Assembly (NCBI GenBank): GCA_963682175.1
Contig: OY821789.1
Location: forward strand, 32,742,188-32,806,187
Length of the DNA: 64,000 bases
From: Triglochin maritima
Lineage: Eukaryota; Streptophyta; Magnoliopsida; Alismatales; Juncaginaceae
Reading direction: 5' to 3'
Shown: piece after piece, positions 1 through 11,300 of the stretch
Position numbering within the stretch: position 1 is the stretch's first letter
Layout: each line of letters begins with the position of its first letter
Notes under the pieces: generated by a model
Seen by the model: the letters and a program-made list of their open reading frames with translations, nothing else
Databases searched by the model: none
Told to the model about the DNA's origin: nothing
Position numbers and translations under genes: made by a program

Positions 1-331
1 CTTCATCTGGTGGTGGATGTGAGGTGAGAAAAGATTTCACGAAGATTTTTAGGGTTTCTAAATTGGTAATGCATACATTACACCTTTATTGTTTCTATAT
101 TTTGTCTTACATCATGGCTTTATCGTGATTTGTTTATGTCTGACTTTTTCATCCTGAAGCTTATTCATCTGTTGGATTATTTGTGTTTTGGTTTGATGAG
201 AAACAATAGTAGAATATAACAAGTATCCATTATGCTTGTATTGGGTTTTATACTTGATCTTTGATGTTTTCGTATATTTGTTGGCTTGGTTGCTTTTATT
301 TAAACTTTGGAAGTAGTTCCCTTGGGAATAA

Positions 332-969
332 TAGGGGTGTAAATGGGGTGGGCCAGCACAAATTTTTGTCTCACCTAAGGATGGGTTAAGCAGGTGCGGG
401 TTGGTTGGGTTGAGTCTTTAGATTTTGTATTTTTATGAATTAGACCATATAAAACCATAACAAATTCATATATATCACCAAAAAAAACTAGATAGCAAAA
501 ATGCATATAACATTATCTAGTTTCACAACATATAAACACTTAAATAAACCACAAGCCAAAGTGCGCGTCACAAGAAATAAAAACCATACATAAAGTTCAT
601 ACGGTTCTTTGTTTCATTGTTTTTGTTATAAGAGTTTTGTTAGAAGTTAATGTTAAACTTAAGCATAGGATTAGTGTAAATGCATTATGTAATTAGTGTA
701 AATGCATTATGTATAATGGTCTTTATCAAGTGTAATTTGGTTAATTTAAAGTCTTAATTCTAAACTCTTAATTATATATTTATAATATAACATATCTTTA
801 TTAGACAATAAATAAATTTTAAGCAAATGGCGGGTTAGGCGGGGTGAGTTAAGAGACAACCGCAACCCACCCCATTTATTAAGCGGGTTGACGACGTTAA
901 TGTGTTATGATTTTTTGGTTGTAACCTGCCTTATGCGGAGCGGGACGGGGTGCCCTATTTACAGCCTTA
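332..969. mobile_element. Degenerate hAT-type MITE in a VPS13 intron
   Basis: The left end reads TAGGGGTGTAAATGGGGTGG. The right end, read on the other strand, is TAAGGCTGTAAATAGGGCAC, so the two form an imperfect terminal inverted repeat of the TAGGGGTG type usual for plant hAT elements. The flanks tgggaata (323-330) and tgggaacc (970-977) look like a decayed 8-bp target duplication offset by one base. The interior is AT-rich and non-coding, with GC-rich subterminal stretches (gcgggt, ggcggggtg) near the right end. Boundaries are good to a base or two only. Confidence 0.5.
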
Positions 970-1109
970 TGGGAACCATGATTGTTGTTGATGAGTTTCA
1001 TCCCGAGTCTACCTCAACTATTTTGGATTAGAGTCTTCGTTGTTGTTTGAAAATAGCACTTAGTGCCTTAGTGGTAATATGTCTTACATTTTTTATTGTA
1101 TATGGTTCT

Positions 1110-1222
1110 TGTTAGAGAATAGTCTCACATTAGTTAATTTAGGGACTTTCTCGTAGGTTAAAAGTTGCAAGGTTCCTCCACTCATCACCAATTGATTTTA
1201 ATATGGATATTCACACTTCATA
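1110..1222 (+). repeat. 5' LTR of the TRIM
   Basis: This is the first terminal repeat, 113 bp, followed without a gap by the primer-binding site at 1223. It is visibly diverged from its partner at 1330-1441 at scattered positions, so the insertion is old compared with the Gypsy element at 16427. Confidence 0.8.
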
Positions 1223-1329
1223 TGGTATCAGAGCCTGAAGGGCCTAACCACCGGTTTGCATGTCCACCATTGTTGTCTACGCATAGACATGGAATAAATA
1301 AATAAATCCCGGTCACGTGTGCGGGGGAG

Positions 1330-1441
1330 TGTAAGAGAATAGTCTCACATCGGTTAATTTAGGGATTTTCTCCTAGGTTAAGCTGCAGGGTTCCTTCACT
1401 TATCACCAATTGGTTTTGAGTTGGATATCCACTCTCCAATA
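1330..1441 (+). repeat. 3' LTR of the TRIM
   Basis: This is the second terminal repeat, preceded by the purine tract 1321-1329 and followed by the second gttct of the target duplication. Confidence 0.8.
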
Positions 1442-2376
1442 GTTCTTTTTTATAATTCACAACCATTGGTTGTTGTTTGACCAATTGGAGTTTATCCATT
1501 TGCAAGGAAATCAATAGAAAGGCAAGAGGATTAATATACCTTAACCTTTTCTTATTCTAGTGCAAAAGGTTTCTGAAAAAGATAGACTAGGTTGTATATA
1601 TCGCTGCATAGAGTTAGGGGCTCATACACATGATAACTAGAAATAAATTATAGGTCGTGGTGCTGGGAAATTCCATCTCATGTCTATTCTCGGGGATTTT
1701 CTGATACCTTTTTTTGTGTAGAAAGGTTGTTTGTTATAATCTAAGGTGCAATGGAGGGCAAAGAGCATGGTAATGCTCTAAAAGAATGTAGCGTCAATGA
1801 GATTTTCTTTTTATGCATACACTAACAGCTTTCTATGTCTGATTGTAGAACGGAGATGTTTAAAAATTGTCCAAAAGATTAATGCAGTTTTGGTGAGTAT
1901 ATAAAGATCAATAAATGAATAATAGTAATAAGATAAATAGTAAATGGTCTATTTCTAACCATTAGGCATATGAGCACATCACATGTTTGAGAATAAAGCT
2001 AGCAAGAAGATATTGGGAACTGGATCAAAAGAAGGATATGAGAACAAAACTAGAAAGAATCAACTTGGAACTTGTTCAAAAGGAAGTCATGAGAATGGAA
2101 TTAGTGAGAATTGAATTGGGGATTTGTTGAAAAGAAGGTTATGAATGCATCATTGTGGAAAGGAGCAAAGCATCACCAAAGAATTCGAAAAGGCAAATCA
2201 GTACCTGGCTTATGTTGTTCGCAAGAAGAGATGAACTGTGTGTGCATGAACTTAGCAGTGTGTTGCCATATCGAAACATATCTTCCTGCAATTTGTTTAG
2301 ACTTTGCATTGAAGTGCCATTCATATGGTTCGCATATTAACCTTTGTTATTCTTTGATCATTTAAATTATGTGCAG

Positions 2377-5300
2377 CAGCTGTCAGATGGGTGGGAGTAC
2401 ATTGATGAGTGGCAAATCGATAAGTCGCTAATAAGTGATAATGATGGGTGGGTTTATGCTCCAGATGTTGAACTTCTAAATTGGCCTGATACATACAGTG
2501 AAATGAACTTCATTAATCATGCAAGACAAAGGAGATGGGTCAGGCACAGGAAATATTTATTCGGCAAAGACGGTTATGTGCCACTCTGTTCGTTGAAACC
2601 GGGCGATACAATACCTCTTCCACTTCCGGTATTGTTTCATCCGATTTCGTCATATTATTTGAAGTTAAAACCTAATAGATCCCATGGAGCTGAATATTCT
2701 TGGACCTCAGTAAGAATGGAACATGCCAAAGCAGAGGTTGCTGCCAATGTAGAAGAGTTCTCTGAAATATGTGTGTCGGATCTGTGTGAATCTGAGAAGA
2801 TTTTGTATGCTTCTCAAGTTGATGGAAGCTCATCTACTAGTTCCGGTGACTTGTGGTTTTCTTTGAGTATAAAAGCCATTGAGGTTGGAAAAGATATTCA
2901 TTCAGATCCAATACAAGATTGGAAACTTAAAGTTGACTGTCCACTCTCAATAACCAATTACCTTCCTCTTCCTGCTGAGTATTCTATATGTTCCAAACAG
3001 TCAAGTGGGGAGTTTATTACCATTTCTCATCGTCTTTTTGCTCCAGGAGAAACTTTCAAGTTTTATAATACCAATCTACACGAACCTTTGTATATCTCTC
3101 TTCTCATACGAGGATGGGACATGATGCATGTACTTTCTAGACTCTTGACATTTTACTTTGTTGGCTTTTATATACTAGATTGAGAACACTTTGTGACATT
3201 GCTTTGTGGAAACTGGTATTTCTCCTCCAGGGACCTGCTCTCATATCTCATCCCAGCAAATATCCTTCCAAAGCTGCAATTCTAAGAAGCTCATATTCCG
3301 GAAGGTGAGACCTTAATTTAATGATTGATCACTGTTCTCTTCAAAACTTATTGTGAACCCAATTTTTTCTAGAGGTAGGCAAATGAAATGAACTTTTGTA
3401 GGGTTGCACAAGTCATTTTCGATCAGAGCCATGACAAAGAACATTTGACTACACGAAGAATCTCTGTGTATGCTCCTTGTTGGATCTCAAGTGATAGATG
3501 CCCCGCACTTCTTTATAGGCTTTTGAATGCCTCAGATGGAAAAGAAAGAAAGTCTTTGCTCTCATTGGAAACTGGTAAGAACAGTGAGAAGATCTTCTGG
3601 GAGATTACTGAGGAAGAATTTTATGAAGGATGTACAATTGCTTCTGCAATAAATTTCGAATCCTTTGGGCTTTCATTGTCCATAGAAGAACCTGGAAGTG
3701 GAAATTTTGGACCAATTAGAAATTTAGCCCCCCTTGGGGACTTGGTAAAGCTGATAACACATTGTCTATCAGTTTTCATATTCCATAACTTCAAAATTTT
3801 CCTAATATGTTTGTCTGTTTTTGTTTGTAGGATGGTTCATTTGATATTTATGCCTCAGGTGCAAACTCTAATTGCTTTCGACTCTTTGTTTCGTCAAAGA
3901 CATGTCCCTATTCACTCGTTCCAACAAAGGTATTTGAAAGTGCTAAAACGCTTCCTCTTATTATGAAGTGTTATTTTCTCTTACGTCATCTAATCCAACT
4001 TTCTTAGGTTATTTCGATACGACCCCACATGACATTCACAAACCGGGTAGGACAAGATATTTTCCTAAAACAGAGTGTGAATGATCAGACCAAAGTTCTG
4101 CATGCCTCTGATTCCAGAGTGTCCTTCATTTACCATGATGGGGGTGTACCAGAAAGACTACAGGTTGATTTACATTACCTAATCTCATAGATTTCTTGCA
4201 TTTGATAGAACACAATGCATTATATGGTATAGCTTTGATTGAGAAAATGTGCATGTTTTTCCCTTGCTTTTGGTTTATCCTTGTTTCAGAAATAACATGT
4301 CATAATTTTATTTTACTTCTCCTACAGTCGTTTTTTCTCTCTTAATGTTTTTGTGGTGAAATTGTCAAAAGTGATGTAGTTAAGAATGATCTAAAGAATG
4401 GGCCCACTTCATAATGTGTTCTCATCTGGATTAAAGTCACTTTGTGGAATCAATGTGTGAAGAGCCAGAGACCCATGTCTTTGGTTTATCATAATTCTTT
4501 CAAATTCCACATCTTATCAGAATCGCTTAGGTTGTAATTCAGCCTTTTTCCTTGTTGCCGCGGATGTAACTGAATAAAGCCTCTTCCCTCTGTGATGCCT
4601 CTTAGTTGCAGGCAGCTAAGGGCTTGAATTCAATTAAGAGTTCAATAATTAAGATGTTTTTTAAACCAGTGAGAATGATTGAATATGGAGGATTTATATT
4701 TTGTTCAGATGCTGTTTCTTGTAGTTTTCAGTATTTGTTTAGGCCACCCTTTTTCCTCTGGTTGCAATATTTTTTAGTTCTTTTAATTGTATAATTAATC
4801 ATTTATTGGATTGAATTTTTGTGTATATTAGGTCAAATTGGAAGATACGGATTGGTCTTTCCCTATTGAAATTATTGTGGAGGATACTTTAACTTTGATG
4901 TTAAAGAACTACAATGGTTGTAGGAGCTTTTTAAGGCTTGAAATTAGAGGTTTTGAAGAAGGATCAAGATTCCTTGTTGTCTTTCGGCTTGAATCATCGG
5001 ATGGACCAATAAGGTTTTGGCAACCTTTTTATTCTTAAAGTTCATTATTTTTAACTACATAAATCTCAATTTTCTCGTAACATGAGCATTATTTGCAGAA
5101 TTGAGAATAGAATAGAAGATAAAACAATTGGTATTCGTCAGTCTGGTTCAGAAGATGACTTTTGGATCCAAATAAATTCGTTATCTTCCACGCCATTCTC
5201 TTGGGTTAACCCTTATGGGCAGAGGTGTGTTGACTTATTTATCAGCAACGAAACCAATCATACTATCCAGTGCATTAGCTTGGAAAAGAACTGTGAGTGT

Positions 5301-8300
5301 TCCAGCGAATTAAAAGCAATAGGGGTTCAGCATGATGTTGTAGAAGTTGGAGATACCAGGATTGTTCGGTTTAGTGTGCTAAAAGATACATCAGTGAAAT
5401 CTGAAACAACGTTGATTGGGAAGACAAGTGCATCATCCATGCCAAATGAAGCTGGGAATAGCACTATGGAACTTATAATGGAGTTAGGCATCCTTGGGAT
5501 TTCTTTGATAGATCACAAGCCAAGAGAACTTTTGTTTTTGTTCTTGGAGAGGGTGTTTATTTCTTATTCCACAGGCTGTGCTGGAAATACATGCAGGTAC
5601 ACTCCTATTTTCTAATATACTCATTGTTATGGATTGTGGTTTTTATAACAACATTTGTTGTTCGTTTTCTTGGTCTGTTCATATACTCGATATGTCACAA
5701 TGCTTAAGTTAGCAGATACAGTCCAGATTCTCATCTATATGGTGGCATAAACAATCTAATAAAAGGCACCACATATGAGAACAAGGTCTAGTTTACATGA
5801 TCGCTGTCTTTACATTTTGCGACATGTTACATCATTCTTTCTCTTATTCTACATTTACGTTTCATTTTCTTAATGCTCTTTCTTTTTACAGCTTATTAAG
5901 CTTTGTTTCTTTTTTCTATTATATTATTGCCATTTTCCGAAAGTCTTTTTAGTTGTATATATTTTTCAGCAACTTCTTTTTGGATACTTATATTTGATAA
6001 GTAGACTTTCTAATTTGCAAATGCCTTCTTTTTATTTCAAATGTTTACACATATTAGTGGTTTTTATTTCAGAAAAAAACTCATGTTGGTTTCTGATTTA
6101 TATTTATCTTTCCATATATTGTCAATAATTAGAAACTTAATCCATGTACGCATTTACATAACAATTATATTGTGTGGGGACCTTGCATGGAAACCACTTG
6201 CTAGAGTCTTGGGTTATCTTGTAGATATGCGTACACTAGTTTCAACACGGTATTCATGCATTTAGTTAAAAAAAATTAAAAATAAGGAACGTTTTTATAG
6301 TAAATAACCTCTCTTTTTTTACAAGCTAACTTGCCTGTTACTTATAAATTGTCCACATCAACCACCGCTTAATCCGTTCTCTGACTTTTCAGATTCCGCT
6401 TTTAGTTTTCATTTAATCCATCGATCGCTTTTAGCTACTAATTACATAACGTGTGAATTTCCCTTTTTTATTGGGTTTCATCATTTTGGCTGTCTTGGTA
6501 CAAGTTATATTTCTAGAATTTGCATGTTAATAAGTTTTTCCAAGTGGCCCATCAAAAAAAAAGTGTATGGTTTATCATACACTTGTAACTGAATGATAAA
6601 CTGATCGGTGACTTACAATGAGTATTCATCTTTTGTGCACAAAATTTTAGAGTTTTTTATCCTTCAATGCTTATCCTCAGTTGGCACTTACAACAGCCGT
6701 GGTAGCCAAGTGGCACCACAACCCGTTGGATGTCTCTCAAGTCTCAAAGTATCAATCATCTTACTAACAATAATCCTCTCGTGTTGTTTCTAAAGTCAAT
6801 ATTTTTTTACCCACATACTCACAAGTCAACACGTGGGGTAAGAGTTCTTGTTGCTTTAAAAGGTTTGCATGGATTTTAGAAGAAGAAAAATAATTAAAGC
6901 TCACATATCAAGGAAGGACATTTTTTATTTGAAAACATTATCACATTGAAATATTATGTGAAGCCATGTCGTAGATGAGCCAATTGTATCAAATACTGCT
7001 CCAACTGTGCTGCCTTATGACATCAATAAATCGTTCTTACACGTTTTTATGCATCATAGCACATCTTCACTGCAAAGTTTTATGCACTGCTAAGTATGAG
7101 AAGAAGACTATTTGAGATTCCAAAGAAGCAAAATGTAGCATTTTTCTCTGGTACAACAATGGCATGATATACCCTGTTAATTTATTTCAATTAACAGTGA
7201 TGCCAATCCAACTGGCACCAGACCGTTTTGAATATTAGTGTTTTTATTAACATGTGTTTTATCAAATACATGTCAATTTTACTGATAAAAAATACACATC
7301 AATTTTATTGATAAAAAATACTTGTCAATTTTTTAATTTGAAAATTTCAAGTATGTTCTTTGTTTTGAGCACGTTCTCCACTGATGGTGCAAGCATGTTC
7401 TGGCAAATTAATTCTTGGCAATATGTCTACCAGGTTCAAGCTGATCATGGGTCAAGTGCAGCTGGACAACCAACTCCCACTTACAGTGATGCCCGTCCTA
7501 CTGGCACCAGACCGTTTTGTTGATATAGGTCATCCTGTGTTTAAGACAACAATTACAATGAGCAATGAAAACAAAGATGGAACTCAAGTCTATCCTTATA
7601 TATATGTTCGGGTATACATGCTTAAACAAAAGATGTGATCCTTTTTCGGGCTGATAGGAACTCAAGTCTTTCCTTTTGAGATTATATTAATATGAACTGA
7701 TTTGGTATGTCAGGTAATGGATAAGAAGTGGAGGATAAATATCCATGAGCCTGTAATATGGGCACTGATGGACTTCTACAATAATCTTCATCTTGAACGC
7801 CTTTCTGATGGTTCTGATATTGCGCAAGTTGATCCAGAGATACGAATAGAGTACGAATATGACTACCTTGTTTACTGATATGATAATATCATCTTGTATG
7901 CATGTGGTGTCATATAAGGTGTTTTTGTACGCTGTGGCTAGTGCATATATAAATGAACATCGATTCTGTTCGTAACATTTCAAGTTCATGAAACAACAAT
8001 CTGTGCAGATTTGCTATTAAAAGTTTCTCCATAGAACAAATACATCATGCAATGTATAATTTATCGTAGCATCAAGATAACTAGGGAAAATAATATACCT
8101 GTGTTGGAAAGTATAGAAGACTGCAGTTATTTGGTGAAATATGGAAGCTTATACAACACAGTAGTGACTTAAGGCAATATGTTCTGTGTGAGAAAGTGAG
8201 ATGAGGCACTGGCGATTAAAGTTGTACTCTTGAATTCTCTTTTCATATTTGTTCTCGATAACCCTAAAAAAATATGCCCTCTGGGTACAATTTTAGCTGT

Positions 8301-11300
8301 CCACTTGACTGTGCCTCCCTTATCTTGATCTCCAAGACTCCCAACAACATTGTCACACCTCAGATCTGTCTTCCAACAGACTCAAACTCCTCAAGGCCCA
8401 TGGGATATTTAGTTATTTTCTAAAGTAGTGGTAGGGTGTGCAGTATGCCTATAATCTATAATAGAGCCTTAAATATGAGGCTTGAAATTCAATATTTCAA
8501 CAAGTATATGAACCTTAAGGTAGAGATGAATAAGTTTATCTCACGAAAAATATGGGAATATTATTAAAAAATAAGTATTTATTTATGTCAGGTGTTAACC
8601 TCCTTTTTCGTCATGTATTGGCGTGTTATATGTAGTTTAGTACTTTGGTTTTCATCCATTGCTGATGGTGTATCATGGAATCCTTCCTTTCAGCTTGATT
8701 GATGTTTCAGAGGTAAGACTAAAGCTAGCTTTGGAGACCGCACCGACTCAAAGACCAATTGGTGTGCTTGGGATTTGGAGTCCAATCTTGTCAGCTATTG
8801 GGAACGCATTGAAAATTCAGGTTGATCTTGAAAAAAATGCTTCATTCTTAGAAATCTTGACATGCTATAACATTACCAAATAAAATGTATTTGTTGATTA
8901 AATGTTTACTGGACTGATAATGAAGCAGGTTTTGTTAGAACTTCATTGATGTTCATTCTAGTCTGTCTCATAACATGAATGATGTTTCTCTTTCAGATCC
9001 ATCTGAGGAAAATTGTGCGTAGAAATAAATTTATACGGAAAAGCTCTATTCTTCCATCTATATTGAATCATGTCAAGAGAGACCTTATCCATGACCCATT
9101 GCATCTTATATTTTCGGTGGACGTGCTTGGAATAACAAAATCAACATTTGCTTCTCTAAGTAGAGGTTTTGCAGAGCTTTCTACAGATGGTCAATTCTTA
9201 CAACTACGTTCAAAACAGGCATGTATTTTTCATGTTGAGATGTTATAGTAATTTCAAATGAAATAATATTACTTATGAAATGCTACATACATGTAGGTGT
9301 GGTCGAGAAGAATTACTGGTGTCAGGGATGGATTCCTCCAAGGGACAGAGGCCCTAGCACAAGGTGTAGCTTTTGGAGTGTCTGGTGTAGTGACTAAACC
9401 TGTGGAAAGTGCAAGGCAATATGGTTTCTTAGGTCTTGTCCATGGATTTGGAAGAGCTTTCCTTGGATTCTTTGTTCAACCAGTGAGCGGGGCATTGGAT
9501 TTTGTCTCACTGACTGTGGACGGAATCGGCACAAGTTTTGGCCGATGCTTAGAGCTTCTAAGTAATAAAGCTGCTGTCCAAAGAATTAGAAATCCAAGAG
9601 CCATCTGTGCATCAGGTGTACTTAAGGAGTACTCAGAGAGAGAAGCGACTGGGCAGGTAATAAAGTCTTTTTGTAATTGCAATATCTGCAAAATTAAAAG
9701 TAAAGACCCTTCTAAAACCTCTATGTTTGAACCTCTTGAGTGTCTGACTGATATGAATTTTGGGGAACCTGCAGAGTTGCTTTCTTTTGTTGTTGAAACT
9801 GAATAATGTAAAACTTGTTATGGTTTTGTCTGGAACGTCTCCAGACAAACTTAGTTACTGTATTCGGCCCTTCTTTATGTCTTACAACTTAAACACACTG
9901 TGCAGATGATTCTTTACCTGGCCGAAGCTAGTAGGCATCTTGGCTGCACTGATCTGTTCAAAGAACCTTCAAAGTTTGCCTGGTCAGATTATTACGAGGA
10001 TCATTTTGTCATTCCCTACAATCGAGTGCTTCTCATTACAAATAAGCGTGTCATGCTACTGCAGGTGGAGAAAAAGCTGGTTTGATTTATTTTTGTTTTC
10101 ATCCCTTCGTATTTTATAGTTATTTGGTTTTCGCCTACGTTTCAGTCTTTGGCTCCAGAGAGATTGGACAAGCAACCTTGTAAGATAATATGGGATGTAC
10201 CATGGGAAGAGCTCATGGCACTAGAGTTGGCAAAAGCCGGTTTCCCTAAACCCTCTCACTTGATTATACACCTTAAGAATTTTAGAAGATCAGAGTGCTT
10301 CGTAAGACTGGTGAAATGCAGCACGGAAGAAGAGGATAATGAAGAACCGCAAGCAGTTAGGATTTGTGTAGCCGTTCGTAGGATGTGGAAAGTATATCAA
10401 GCAGATTCAAAAACATTGACTCTAAAGGTTTAGTTCAAATATCATGTACTATATCATAATGTCTCCTTACAAGCGTTCTCATTCTCATTTTTCAAACAGG
10501 TTCCATCCAGTCAGCGACAGGTTCATTTCATTTGTGATGTAGCAGATGGAGGGAATTCTTTCCTAAATAAACCGATGCTTCAGCCTAGGGAACTTAGATT
10601 TTCACATGCCATTACAAAGACTAAGAGGTTTACTAACCACTCTGTCAACTTTCAGAAGATATGGAGTAGCGAGCAGGAGCCAAGACGACGCTGTACATTG
10701 TGTCCAAAACAGGTCTAGAGTTTTTTTTTCTATTTATTAACACTTTCTGTTTGGATATTTACAAGCATCACATGCAAAAAAATACTCTTAAACTTTGTGC
10801 CTCACAGGTTTCAGATGACAGCCTGTTGTGCAGCATTTGGAGGCCAGTATGCTCTGAAGGGTAATTGTTTAGATAAAAATTTAGTTTCCATTTAAGCATT
10901 ATTCTCCTAATTAAATAATTTCTGCCGAAGTTTCCAAATACTGTTACTATCTAACTGATGAATTTAATAGCCTGAAAACTAATTCCAATAATTGTCTGTC
11001 CTGTTTTGTATTTTTCGCATCAACATCCTTGAAAAACTTCTGATTTATTGATCCTTCTTAACTTGGGTTCTGACTTCACAAGAAGTCCCCTGAAACTTTG
11101 CTATCTTCCACTTTTTTCTTTCTCTCTTATCAAATCACACACCCTCACCATTCACCACGTCCACTGCTCCACCCAACAACCATTGACACACCAACAAAGG
11201 AGCCCAACATCACACATCACCTTTGACTATCAAATATTGGAAACCTTCTCACTCTATCCATTTCCAGCTAGTTCCAAACCACCACCTCTGTGCTCTTTTC

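Larger units (their letters stand above)
1110..1441 (+). mobile_element. TRIM: miniature LTR retrotransposon, 332 bp
   Basis: Two direct repeats of about 113 bp (1110-1222 and 1330-1441) begin tgttagagaatagtc and tgtaagagaatagtc and stay alignable throughout. A primer-binding site, tggtatcagagc, starts immediately after the first repeat at 1223; this is the standard complement of the initiator methionine tRNA 3' end. A purine-rich tract, gcgggggag (1321-1329), lies directly before the second repeat. The element is bounded by a perfect 5-bp duplication gttct (1105-1109 and 1442-1446). The internal part is only about 107 bp and cannot encode a protein, so this is a non-autonomous TRIM. It sits in an intron of the VPS13-family gene, in the same orientation. 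Confidence 0.82.
25..2376 (+). other. Large VPS13 intron, transposon-rich
   Basis: This stretch contains no exon I can support. It holds the hAT MITE (332-969), the TRIM (1110-1441) and, at about 1995-2150, three degenerate copies of a roughly 50-bp unit (variants of ggaactggatcaaaagaagg). Small open frames around 2111-2365 carry no family signature. The acceptor used is the gtgcag ending at 2376. Confidence 0.55.
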
